Assembly: GCA_001799995.1 (NCBI GenBank)
Contig: MGUK01000013.1
Location: forward strand, 1-38,484
Length of the DNA stretch: 38,484 bases
Reading direction: 5' to 3'
DNA from: Elusimicrobia bacterium GWF2_62_30
Lineage (GTDB): Bacteria; Elusimicrobiota; Elusimicrobia; Elusimicrobiales; UBA9959
Below, piece after piece: positions 31,784 through 38,484 of this stretch. The first letter of the stretch is position 1, and each line of letters opens with the position of its first letter. Below the pieces are notes generated by a model. The model saw only the letters and a program-made list of their open reading frames with translations, was not told the origin of the DNA and did no database searches. A program made the translations under genes and the position numbers.

Positions 31784-31809
31784 GGAGTTATACGCGGCGT
31801 TATAGGTAA
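31784..31809 (-). promoter_or_regulatory. Divergent shared motif, copy B (upstream of the receiver-DHp gene)
   Basis: Read on the minus strand: TTACCTAT, eight bases, then GTATAACTCC. It is the partner of the 15310-15335 block, with 22 of 26 positions equal. It lies 138 bases before the ATG at 31650 and could be the promoter or an operator of the signalling-Mla operon. Confidence 0.5.
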
Positions 31810-31851
31810 TATCCGCGCGCGGGAGAGCCGTGCACGCCGCGGCCCCCTTCC

Positions 31852-31916
31852 GTAATACTACTGCGCCTGCCGGGCAGAATTCCGAATAGCTGCCGGCCCG
31901 GAGGGAAGTTATACTT
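31852..31916 (+). promoter_or_regulatory. Shared promoter block, copy 3 (upstream of 31990)
   Basis: GTAATACTAC (31852-31861), TCCGAATAG (31881-31889) and TATACTT (31910-31916) repeat the elements and exact 19/20 gaps of copies 1 and 2. The distance to the ATG is 80 bases here instead of 48. Confidence 0.65.
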
Positions 31917-31989
31917 GAGCAAGGACCAGCGGGCGCCTGCGCCGGCTGGTCTGAAAGCGGTCAGGGAAGCGGACGCCTCTTAAAAGCTT

Positions 31990-32637
31990 ATGCCTAAACT
32001 GGAAGATCAAACGATGCTTATAGCGGGGTTGAGAAATTTTACCGGGAAGATGCCGAAGGCCTATGCCGGCGAACAGGAATTCTTCCTTACCTCGCTCAAT
32101 AACATGTCGCAGCATTTATACGACCTCCAAAAAGGGACGCTAAAGGAGATCTGCGACGAGTTCGTCCTTAAAGTGTACGCCGGGAAATTTACCATGGAAA
32201 CGATCGATGGCTTCAAGAGCAAGGTGGACAGTCTTATCTCCGCCGCTAATTTTCAGGCGGTAAGCGCCTGGATGGCCGGCAGCAAGGAGTTCATAAAGCA
32301 AAAGCTTTCCGCGCTGAAACCGGTTTCCAGGGTAGATGAAGGGAACAAGGCCGCGGGCGGAGACCCCGACGCGGAGCGTCATATCAGGGAAACCTACGCC
32401 CTGCTGAACTTTGACGCGCTGGAAAGGGAACTGAAGGCCTCGCCGGACGAACTTTCGGTGAATGCCGTTCTGGCCAGGGCCCGGGAAGAGGTAGCATACT
32501 ACTGCCGTCTTTACCGGCTGCCTTTGAACGAGGCGGAGACGCTGACCCCGTATTCCCTTTCCTGCATCGACGCGGCCCTGGCCGCAAGCTTCCGGCTGTT
32601 CAATAAAATATATCAGCCCTCCGGCCGCGAGGCGTAA
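31990..32637 (+). CDS. Uncharacterised mostly helical cytoplasmic protein
   Basis: A 215-residue protein of no recognised family. An in-frame TAA two codons before the ATG fixes 31990 as the earliest ATG start. A second ATG at 32014 (MLIAGLRNF) has TGGAAG eight bases upstream and may be the true start. There is no signal peptide or membrane segment. The first 115 residues look like a helical bundle (QEFFLTSLNNMSQHLYDLQ, KEICDEFVLKVYAG). A charged linker follows, then a second helical block with REEVAYYCRLYRLPLNEAE. It stands alone between two-component genes and carries the same promoter block as the two propeller genes, so it is probably expressed with them. Function is unknown. Confidence 0.72.
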   Translation: MPKLEDQTMLIAGLRNFTGKMPKAYAGEQEFFLTSLNNMSQHLYDLQKGTLKEICDEFVLKVYAGKFTMETIDGFKSKVDSLISAANFQAVSAWMAGSKEFIKQKLSALKPVSRVDEGNKAAGGDPDAERHIRETYALLNFDALERELKASPDELSVNAVLARAREEVAYYCRLYRLPLNEAETLTPYSLSCIDAALAASFRLFNKIYQPSGREA

Positions 32638-32668
32638 GCGCAAGGCTCCCGGGACGTCCGCCCTGCCC

Positions 32669-33820
32669 CTAAGGCTGGTCCGGCGCCGCCTGCGCGGGGC
32701 CGTTCACCGGCAGCTCGAACCAGAAGGCGCTTCCCTTGCCCTCTTCGCTGTCTGCCCCGATGCGCCCGCCGTGCGCTTCCACCGCCAGCTTGCAGAAGGT
32801 AAGGCCCATGCCCGCGGAGTATCTCTGGTTGCCGGCGCGGAGTTCGCTCTGCGCGGACTTGCTGAATATTTTCTGCTTATACTCCGGCGCAATGCCCAGC
32901 CCGTTGTCCTTTACGCTTACGCGGACCAGGTCGCCGGCGGGCTCGATGGCCAGCAGGATGAGGTCGCCGTCCCGCGTGAATTTCAGCGCGTTGGACAGGA
33001 GGTTCTGGATGACCCTGAGGATCAGTTCGCGGTCAGCCAGCACCGTTACCGGGCTTGCCGGCGGGGTGAGCCGGATCTCGCGCCTCCCGGAGAGAGGCTT
33101 CACTCCCGAGATCCCGTCTTCCAGGATGCGGCCCAGATCGCATACCGCCGTTTTCAGCTTCATCCGGCCCTCTTCCAGCTTGCTCGCCTCCAGGGTATCG
33201 CAGGCCATCTGGATCATCTGCATAACCGCCTTCATGGCTTCTGCGACGTAGCTGGAATGGACCGCTGAAAGCGTGTGGTCCGTGTTGTCCCTGATGAGCT
33301 TGAGGTAGGCGAAGGTGCCTGTCAGCGGGGAGCGGAGGTCGTGTATGATCATCTGCACAAGAGAGTCGCGCAAATTTTCCAGCTCGCGCAGCTTGTCGTA
33401 GGCCTCCTGCAGCCGGCGTTTCTGCCTGCGCAGTTCCAGGTGGGTCTCGACGCGCGCCTCCACTTCCTCAAGCTGGAACGGCTTGGTGATGTAGTCCACG
33501 CCCCCGGTGCCGAAGGCCTTTACCTTGTCCATCGTTTCGTTGAGGGCGCTCAGGAAAATAACGGGTATGTCCTTGAGCTTGTCGTCGGCTTTCAGCTCCG
33601 CGCACACCTCGAAGCCGTTCATCACGGGCATATTGATGTCCAGAAGTATAAGGTCGGGCGGATCGCTGCGGACGGCCTGCAGCGCGAACTTCCCGCTGAG
33701 GGCCGCGCGCACCTTGTAGCCGCGGTTTTTCAGCATCTCGGCCAGCAGCGCCAGGTTCGCCGGCATATCGTCCACCATGAGGATCGTTGACGGGTTATTG
33801 CTGTTGATGGGTTCGTTCAT
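32669..33820 (-). CDS. Hybrid receiver-histidine kinase
   Basis: A 383-residue cytoplasmic protein. The N-terminal receiver has Asp61 (LILLDINMP) and Lys113 (TKPF). A coiled linker joins it to a HisKA domain with His160 in IIHDLRSPLTG. A complete HATPase_c domain follows, with N-box NLLSNALKFT, G1 VKDNGLGIAP and G2 GMGLTFCKLAVEAHGG. There is no transmembrane or other sensor, so the input is probably phosphorylation of the receiver. Asp61 and His160 lie at the same positions as in the truncated paralogue at 30934. It lies 44 bases after the adenylate cyclase gene, likely in the same operon. Confidence 0.92.
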   Translation of the reverse strand: MNEPINSNNPSTILMVDDMPANLALLAEMLKNRGYKVRAALSGKFALQAVRSDPPDLILLDINMPVMNGFEVCAELKADDKLKDIPVIFLSALNETMDKVKAFGTGGVDYITKPFQLEEVEARVETHLELRRQKRRLQEAYDKLRELENLRDSLVQMIIHDLRSPLTGTFAYLKLIRDNTDHTLSAVHSSYVAEAMKAVMQMIQMACDTLEASKLEEGRMKLKTAVCDLGRILEDGISGVKPLSGRREIRLTPPASPVTVLADRELILRVIQNLLSNALKFTRDGDLILLAIEPAGDLVRVSVKDNGLGIAPEYKQKIFSKSAQSELRAGNQRYSAGMGLTFCKLAVEAHGGRIGADSEEGKGSAFWFELPVNGPAQAAPDQP

Positions 33821-33864
33821 AATTAATTTCCTCTCTTGCCTCGGTTCGTCTCCTGTTCGCGGGG

Positions 33865-35253
33865 CTATGCCCGGCTGTCTGTTCTAGGGCCTAGAACCTG
33901 GTAAATATGCACGGTTTCTTTGCGGCCCCGTACCGGCTTCTCTCCTATATCCTTGAATTCAAAATGCTCTTTGGTCGCCGCGTAAACAGGCTGGCTCACT
34001 ATCAGGTCGGTGCCGTACTCTTTGTTGCCCGCTTCCATCCGGGAGGTAACGTTCACGGCGTCGCCGATAACCGTGTACTGGACCTTCTCCTGGCTGCCGA
34101 TATTGCCGGCTACGGCCTTGCCCGAATGGATGGCGATGCCGATCGCGATAGGCTTGCGGCCTTCCTTCACCAGGGTCTCGTTGAGCGCGACCAGGCGGGC
34201 CTTCATGTCCAAAGCCGCGCTGACCGCCAGTTTCTCGTGGTCAAGGGTATACACGGGCCAGCCGAAAACGGCCAGGATGGCGTCCCCGATGAACTTGTCC
34301 ACGGTTCCGCTGTGCGCCCCGATGGCGTGTACCATTTCCGTGAAATAGCGGTTCAATAAATTGACCACTTCCTGGGGAGGCAGCTTTTCGGAAAACTCAG
34401 TGAACCCCCGGATATCGGACATAAGCACCGTCATTTCTTTCAGCTCCCCGCCGCCGAGCTCCATGGACACTTTCCCGTTCAGGAAGCCGTCCACCACTTC
34501 TTTGGACATGTAGCGCCCGAATGTGCTGCGGATCATTTCCTTCTCGCGCAGGCTGAGGACCATCTGGTTAAAGGCCTGCGTCAGCTGCCCTATTTCATCC
34601 GTCGTGGAAAAACTGATCTGCATGTCCAGGCGGCCCTCTCCCACGTCGCGCGCCGCCTTCGCCAGCACGGGCAGCGGCCGCAGCATCCACCCGACTATAA
34701 TGATCGTGCCGAGCATGTCCAGTATGACCGCTATACCGGCTACTACCAGCACCTGTCTCTTGGCGTCCCTCAGGCTGCTGGCCACGGAAGCCCTCGTGGA
34801 GCCGATATGCACGGTTCCCGTCCTGCGGTTGCCGGAGAATACCGGCGCCGAAATGTCGAAATAGGAAACGCCATGGCTGGTATATTGCTGGACAAGCGCG
34901 TCCTTGGACCCCGAGGCTATCCGGGCGATCGTGCTATTGTCGATGCCGCCTATCTTCTGCGGGTCCGTATGGGACAGGACCTTGCTGCCGGCGTCCAGTA
35001 TGCCGGCGTATTCCACGCCCTTTTCCTTCAGCATTTCGTGCGTGTTGAAATGAAGGGTAAAAGTGTCGAGCTGGGGGGAAATGGCCTCTCCCGCCGAGCG
35101 GGCGTAGGCGATAGACCGGAGCTTCATCTCCGTGGTCATCAGCTGCTCGCCCTGCTGCAGCAGGATCCAGGTCATCGCCGCGATGATCGCCAGCACGAAG
35201 AGCGAGGCGAATAGGGAGAGCTTTAACGCGATCTTGTTTATTTTATGTAGCAT
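33865..35253 (-). CDS. Membrane class III adenylate cyclase (sensor - HAMP - cyclase)
   Basis: A 462-residue protein from the ATG at 35253; a TTG at 35262, overlapping the previous stop, would add three residues. Two membrane segments (about 8-32 and 167-190) flank a periplasmic sensor of about 130 residues. A HAMP linker follows, then a class III cyclase domain (about 260-450). Metal-binding aspartates are in LMSDIRGFTEFSE and DKFIGDAILAVFG. The adenine-pocket Lys/Thr pair fits DKFIG and QYTVIGDAVNVTSRME, where Thr replaces Asp as in class IIIb. The product is predicted to be cAMP. Coupling to a surface-protein gene suggests that it senses envelope or external conditions; the ligand is unknown. 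Confidence 0.9.
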   Translation of the reverse strand: MLHKINKIALKLSLFASLFVLAIIAAMTWILLQQGEQLMTTEMKLRSIAYARSAGEAISPQLDTFTLHFNTHEMLKEKGVEYAGILDAGSKVLSHTDPQKIGGIDNSTIARIASGSKDALVQQYTSHGVSYFDISAPVFSGNRRTGTVHIGSTRASVASSLRDAKRQVLVVAGIAVILDMLGTIIIVGWMLRPLPVLAKAARDVGEGRLDMQISFSTTDEIGQLTQAFNQMVLSLREKEMIRSTFGRYMSKEVVDGFLNGKVSMELGGGELKEMTVLMSDIRGFTEFSEKLPPQEVVNLLNRYFTEMVHAIGAHSGTVDKFIGDAILAVFGWPVYTLDHEKLAVSAALDMKARLVALNETLVKEGRKPIAIGIAIHSGKAVAGNIGSQEKVQYTVIGDAVNVTSRMEAGNKEYGTDLIVSQPVYAATKEHFEFKDIGEKPVRGRKETVHIYQVLGPRTDSRA

Positions 35254-35258
35254 AATTT

Positions 35259-38200
35259 TCAATAGAGTACCGCTAATTTGAATTGCTGCCGTTCCGTTTT
35301 GCCCGCATACTTCTTTTCAATGATGCACACGTAGCCGCCCGGCGCCGTAATTTTTCCCGTGCCGCTGCGTCCGGCCCAGGGCCAGACCTTATTGCCCGCC
35401 GAACCTTCACCGCGTGTTTCTTCATACACCAGGTTCCCCTCAAGGGTAAATAGTTTTAAAGTCACTTTCGCAGGGGCTTTCAGGTAAAAACCTATCTGGG
35501 TCGGCCCGGCCAGGGGATCGAACGGGTTGGGCCAGTTATACGGCTGGACCATGGGGGGTTCCTGACTCAGGGACCAGACCGGGATGCCCGGGCCGGGATC
35601 CGAATAATCGCTGACCCCTCCCGCATTGTTTTCCGCCCGCACCCGGGCGAAAACGGTCTTGCCGCTGGGGAGCCCGGTCTCCAGGGAGGAAAGCGCCAGG
35701 CCCATGTTTTTAGCGTTGAAGATATCATTCCCATTGACGGTAGTTCCAAGGTCCAGCAGGTACGCTTTGATCCCGCTTTCCTGGTCCGCGGACGCGGACC
35801 AGGAGAACAGCGCGGCGGAATCGTAGGAGAATTCGCGGTCTGACTGCACGGCCACGAGGCGGGCTGGCGCGGTGCGGTCCACCAGCACTCCGGGACTGGA
35901 GACGGCGGAGTGTTGGCTGAAGATCCCGCCTTCGTCGATAGCCTTGACCTTCAGGTAATAGGTCTTGCCGTTGGCCGCCGGGTCCAGGGTGAAGCTTGCC
36001 AGCGGGCCGATCTCGGAATCGACCAGCACATTAAAATCGGCCGGCGTCGTGCCTACGGACACTACATAGGTGGAAATAGTGGTGTCGCCGAAGGCCAGGG
36101 CGGGCGGCCAGTTCCAGGTGATCCCCGAGGTGGCGGTGAAGGCTCCCGGCACCGGGACGGGCTGGCCCGGGGGCATTACCGTGCTTAAGGCCACGTGGAA
36201 GGGCCCGATGTCGGCCGTCTTGTAGCCTAGCGCATTGAAGTTGTAGCTGCGCAGGTGGAGGAACCAGAAGCCGTTGCCTGTGGCGGTGGTCGTCAGGACC
36301 GCCAGGGCGGTCCAGCCCGGTTCCTGATCGTTCCAGGCATGAGTGGCGTCCCTGTCCCAGACGGTACGGTAGAACACCAGGCCTCCCGTCCCGGTGGAGA
36401 CCGTGTTTACGAAACTGAAGGTGGTCACGCTGACCGGGCCCGTTGTGGTGCTGGCCGAGACGGCCGGCGCGGCCGCGTAGGTGAGTTCGCCGCCGAGCTC
36501 CAGGTCCGCGGTCGGTCTGCCGTTGTGGTTGCGCGCGCGCACGCGGGCGTAATAAGTCGTGTTCGCAGCCAGGGCGAAATTCCCGCTCACGCCCGCGGCG
36601 GCGGCGCTGGCCCACAGCACCGCGAAGTCGGACCGCGTGGAGACTTCCGTCTCGTACATCGTCCCGGAGGGATTGTCGCCCGCTGACCAGCGTACTGTCA
36701 GGCCGTTGTCGGTCAAGGTGAAGGAGGAAACCACGGACTGCGGGGGAACGGCCAAGGTGGCGGTGGACACGAAAGTATCGGCATATGGCCCCGCGCTCCC
36801 CGAGAAGTTTATTGCCCTGACCCTGGCCGTATAAGTAGTATTCGGGGTCAGGCCCGTGAAAGCGGCCGGGATGTTCAGGGTGGTTGAGGAGAGCGAAACG
36901 CTCACGAAGTTATCTTTGGAGATCTCGGCCAAATAGGTAGTGTTCTGCGGGTTGCCGTTGGCCGTCCAGTTGAACGCGAGGCCCGAACTGGTCACCCCGC
37001 TGAAAGGCGCGGCCGCAAGGGCGGGGGGCAGGGGCAAAGTGACCGCCGCTACGGCCGGCGAGTAACCGCCCGGCACATTGTCCATGTTCACCGCCCTGGC
37101 GCGGCCGTAATAGGTGGTGTTGGGCAGCAGGCCGCCGAAGGTCTGGCTGAGGGCCAGGGTCGAGGCCGAGGATATAGCCGTGCCGGGGGCGAAGCCCGCG
37201 CTTGACAGCTCGACGGTGTAGGAGGTTCCTCCGGGATTGCCGCCGGAAGCCCAGGTGAAGGTGAGGGTGCTGGCCGAGACCGCGGTGAACGGCTGGGCCG
37301 CGTTGAGCGGGTCGGTGACCAGGGTGGTCGTAGAACGGACCGGGCTGGAGTAGGGGCCGTCCAGGCCCAGGAAGTTAATGGCCTTTACGCGCGCCTGGTG
37401 GACGGTATTTGGCGTCAGGGCGGAGAAAACCGTGCTATTGGACAGCGTGGAAGCGGAAGCGATAAGAGTGTCGAAGTTGTTCCTGGAGAGCTCGGCCGCG
37501 TAGCGCGTATTGAGCGGGTTGCCGCCATCGCTCCAAGTGAAGGTAAAGCTGTTCGTGCTGATGGTTATGAAAGGCGCGGCGGAGACAGCGGGGGGCAAAG
37601 TATATGTAACCGTGGAGACGGCACCTGTGTAGGCGGTGTAATTGCCGCCGGCCCCGACGGCACGGACATGGGCGTAATAGGTGGTATTGGCCGACAGGCC
37701 CGTGAGAACGTAACTCAGGTTGGTCGTGACGTCCGAAGAGACCGGGGCGGAGAAGCTGCTGTTTGTGGAGACCTCCAGGTTGTAGCCGGTCCCGGCGGCA
37801 TTGCCGCCGTCGCCCCAGGCGAAGGTAAGCCCTCCGGCGGAGAGGTTCAGGAAAGGCGCCGCGACATTGACGGGCGCCGAGCCGGCGGTGGCGGTGGAAA
37901 CTATTGGCGAGGAAAACTGGCCGGGGATGCCGGCGAAGTTGACGGCCCGGACCCGCGCCTGGTAGACCGTGTTGGCCGTAAGCGCGGAGAACACCGCGCC
38001 CAGGGCGCTGGTCAGGGCGGCGCTGGACACGCTGACAAACCCGTCTTTGGAGATCTCCGCCGTGTAGAGCGTCCCTCCCGGGTTGCCGCCGTTCTCCCAG
38101 CTGAAAGTGAAGCTCCCGGCAAAGACCCCCGTGAACGGCGGGTCGGCGGTAACTGGTGATAGCGTCAGCGTCACCGTAGACACTACGGGGCTGGAATAGG

Positions 38201-38484
38201 GGCTTGCCAGCCCTCCAACCCCGAGGGCGCGGACGCGGGCGTAATAAGTGGCGTTGACCGACAGGCCCGTGAAAACATAATTGAGGTTGACCGTAACGTC
38301 CGAAGAGACGGGGGCCGAGAAGTCGCTGTTCGTGGAGATCTCCGGATTGTAACTTGTTCCCGCGCTGTTGCCGCCCGATTCCCAATTAAAGGTTAAACCG
38401 TTGGCCGAAAGGTTCAGGAAAGGTACGGCGGCATTGACGGGCAGCGAACTGGCGGTGGCGGTGGAAACGATGGGCGAGGAATAG
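35259..38484 (-). CDS. Giant Fn3-repeat surface protein with C-terminal sorting-like domain (5' end outside window)
   Basis: The frame is open from the window edge to the TGA at 35259-35261. At least 1074 codons are visible and the start lies beyond 38484; the GTG at 38183 is internal. Six or more fibronectin-III repeats of about 97 residues carry motifs such as FTW..GGNP.GT.Y, L..NT.Y.ARVRA.N and YSSPV.ST. Toward the C-terminus come diverged Fn3/Ig domains. The last 95 residues start NWPNPFDPLAGP and end GGYVCIIEKKYAGKTERQQFKLAVLY (final strand QQFKLAVLY). This tail resembles type IX/FlgD-Ig sorting domains and the tails of the proteins at 842 and 15516. No PorV-like gene follows; a cyclase and a kinase do. 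Confidence 0.85.
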   Translation of the reverse strand, partial: YSSPIVSTATASSLPVNAAVPFLNLSANGLTFNWESGGNSAGTSYNPEISTNSDFSAPVSSDVTVNLNYVFTGLSVNATYYARVRALGVGGLASPYSSPVVSTVTLTLSPVTADPPFTGVFAGSFTFSWENGGNPGGTLYTAEISKDGFVSVSSAALTSALGAVFSALTANTVYQARVRAVNFAGIPGQFSSPIVSTATAGSAPVNVAAPFLNLSAGGLTFAWGDGGNAAGTGYNLEVSTNSSFSAPVSSDVTTNLSYVLTGLSANTTYYAHVRAVGAGGNYTAYTGAVSTVTYTLPPAVSAAPFITISTNSFTFTWSDGGNPLNTRYAAELSRNNFDTLIASASTLSNSTVFSALTPNTVHQARVKAINFLGLDGPYSSPVRSTTTLVTDPLNAAQPFTAVSASTLTFTWASGGNPGGTSYTVELSSAGFAPGTAISSASTLALSQTFGGLLPNTTYYGRARAVNMDNVPGGYSPAVAAVTLPLPPALAAAPFSGVTSSGLAFNWTANGNPQNTTYLAEISKDNFVSVSLSSTTLNIPAAFTGLTPNTTYTARVRAINFSGSAGPYADTFVSTATLAVPPQSVVSSFTLTDNGLTVRWSAGDNPSGTMYETEVSTRSDFAVLWASAAAAGVSGNFALAANTTYYARVRARNHNGRPTADLELGGELTYAAAPAVSASTTTGPVSVTTFSFVNTVSTGTGGLVFYRTVWDRDATHAWNDQEPGWTALAVLTTTATGNGFWFLHLRSYNFNALGYKTADIGPFHVALSTVMPPGQPVPVPGAFTATSGITWNWPPALAFGDTTISTYVVSVGTTPADFNVLVDSEIGPLASFTLDPAANGKTYYLKVKAIDEGGIFSQHSAVSSPGVLVDRTAPARLVAVQSDREFSYDSAALFSWSASADQESGIKAYLLDLGTTVNGNDIFNAKNMGLALSSLETGLPSGKTVFARVRAENNAGGVSDYSDPGPGIPVWSLSQEPPMVQPYNWPNPFDPLAGPTQIGFYLKAPAKVTLKLFTLEGNLVYEETRGEGSAGNKVWPWAGRSGTGKITAPGGYVCIIEKKYAGKTERQQFKLAVLY
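37276..38484 (-). repeat. Higher-order Fn3 double-unit repeat, about 567-bp period
   Basis: DNA around 37843-37915 and 38410-38482 is near identical, offset by 567 bases, or 189 residues: two Fn3 domains. Similar matches lie about 37700-37770 against 38265-38340. Adjacent single units are much more diverged. Hence a two-domain block was duplicated recently, and the array continues past the window edge. Confidence 0.65.

Larger units (their letters stand above)
31651..31989. other. 339-base divergent intergenic region
   Basis: This gap separates the minus-strand signalling-Mla operon from the plus-strand orphan gene. It holds a GGAGG site 13 bases before the ATG at 31650, the divergent motif at 31784-31809 and the three-part promoter block at 31852-31916. 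I see no RNA gene or repeat in the remainder. Confidence 0.6.

Noticed and set aside
35259-38484. CRISPR-like repeat array in the periodic region at the window end
   Set aside because: The periodicity is about 290 and 567 bases, in frame, and encodes Fn3 domains; there are no short identical repeats with unique spacers.

Overview
This 38.5 kb window is GC-rich, densely coding chromosomal DNA from a diderm (Gram-negative-type) bacterium. Nearly every gene acts in or on the cell envelope. The mix of large secreted beta-propeller proteins with a conserved C-terminal sandwich, PorV-like barrels, two Omp85 proteins, TamB, OMPLA and an Mla-type lipid ABC system suggests a deep-branching diderm. Elusimicrobiota is my best guess, from gene style only, without a marker gene. 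I see no rRNA, tRNA, CRISPR array, transposase or integrase.

Layout. (1) 1-674: the 3' end of a tail-fibre/adhesin-like gene cut by the window edge. (2) 842-7602 (+): a secreted DUF7948/SBBP propeller protein, a PorV-like barrel fused to an OmpA domain, a further envelope protein and a small secreted protein. (3) 7659-13710 (+): TamA, TamB, a YihY-family membrane protein and a DUF4105/Lnb-like protein. (4) 13704-15228 (-): a YtxH-like small protein, a possible tiny ORF and phospholipase A1 (pldA). (5) 15516-22421 (+): a second, diverged copy of the propeller plus PorV pair (OmpA domain missing), a second YtxH-like protein, a second Omp85 protein, a small anchored protein and a second copy of the small secreted protein. 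(6) 22514-25590: a triple-BON protein, an L,D-transpeptidase and, convergently, a MepK-like endopeptidase. (7) 25645-26091: a stand-alone response regulator. (8) 31650-26124 (-): one tight operon of a receiver-DHp protein, a GAF-PP2C-ATPase switch protein, a STAS protein and MlaE, MlaF, MlaD. (9) 31990-32637 (+): an orphan protein. (10) 38484-32669 (-): a giant Fn3-repeat surface protein (5' end outside the window), a class III adenylate cyclase and a receiver-histidine kinase.

How the genes fit together. Three proteins (842, 15516, 35259) end in a similar beta-sandwich tail, and two of them sit directly before a PorV-like barrel. This is the arrangement expected for cargo and shuttle of a type IX-like secretion route. 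TamAB, PldA and Mla all bear on outer-membrane lipid balance. The L,D-transpeptidase and MepK-like protein form a make/break pair for 3-3 peptidoglycan crosslinks. The most striking inference is that Mla-type transport may be controlled by a phosphorylation switch, because the MlaB-position STAS protein carries the phospho-acceptor serine motif and is coupled to a phosphatase-kinase fusion gene.

A promoter-like block with fixed internal spacing lies upstream of three unlinked plus-strand genes (842, 15516, 31990), which suggests a small envelope regulon. A second shared motif lies upstream of the divergent minus-strand genes.
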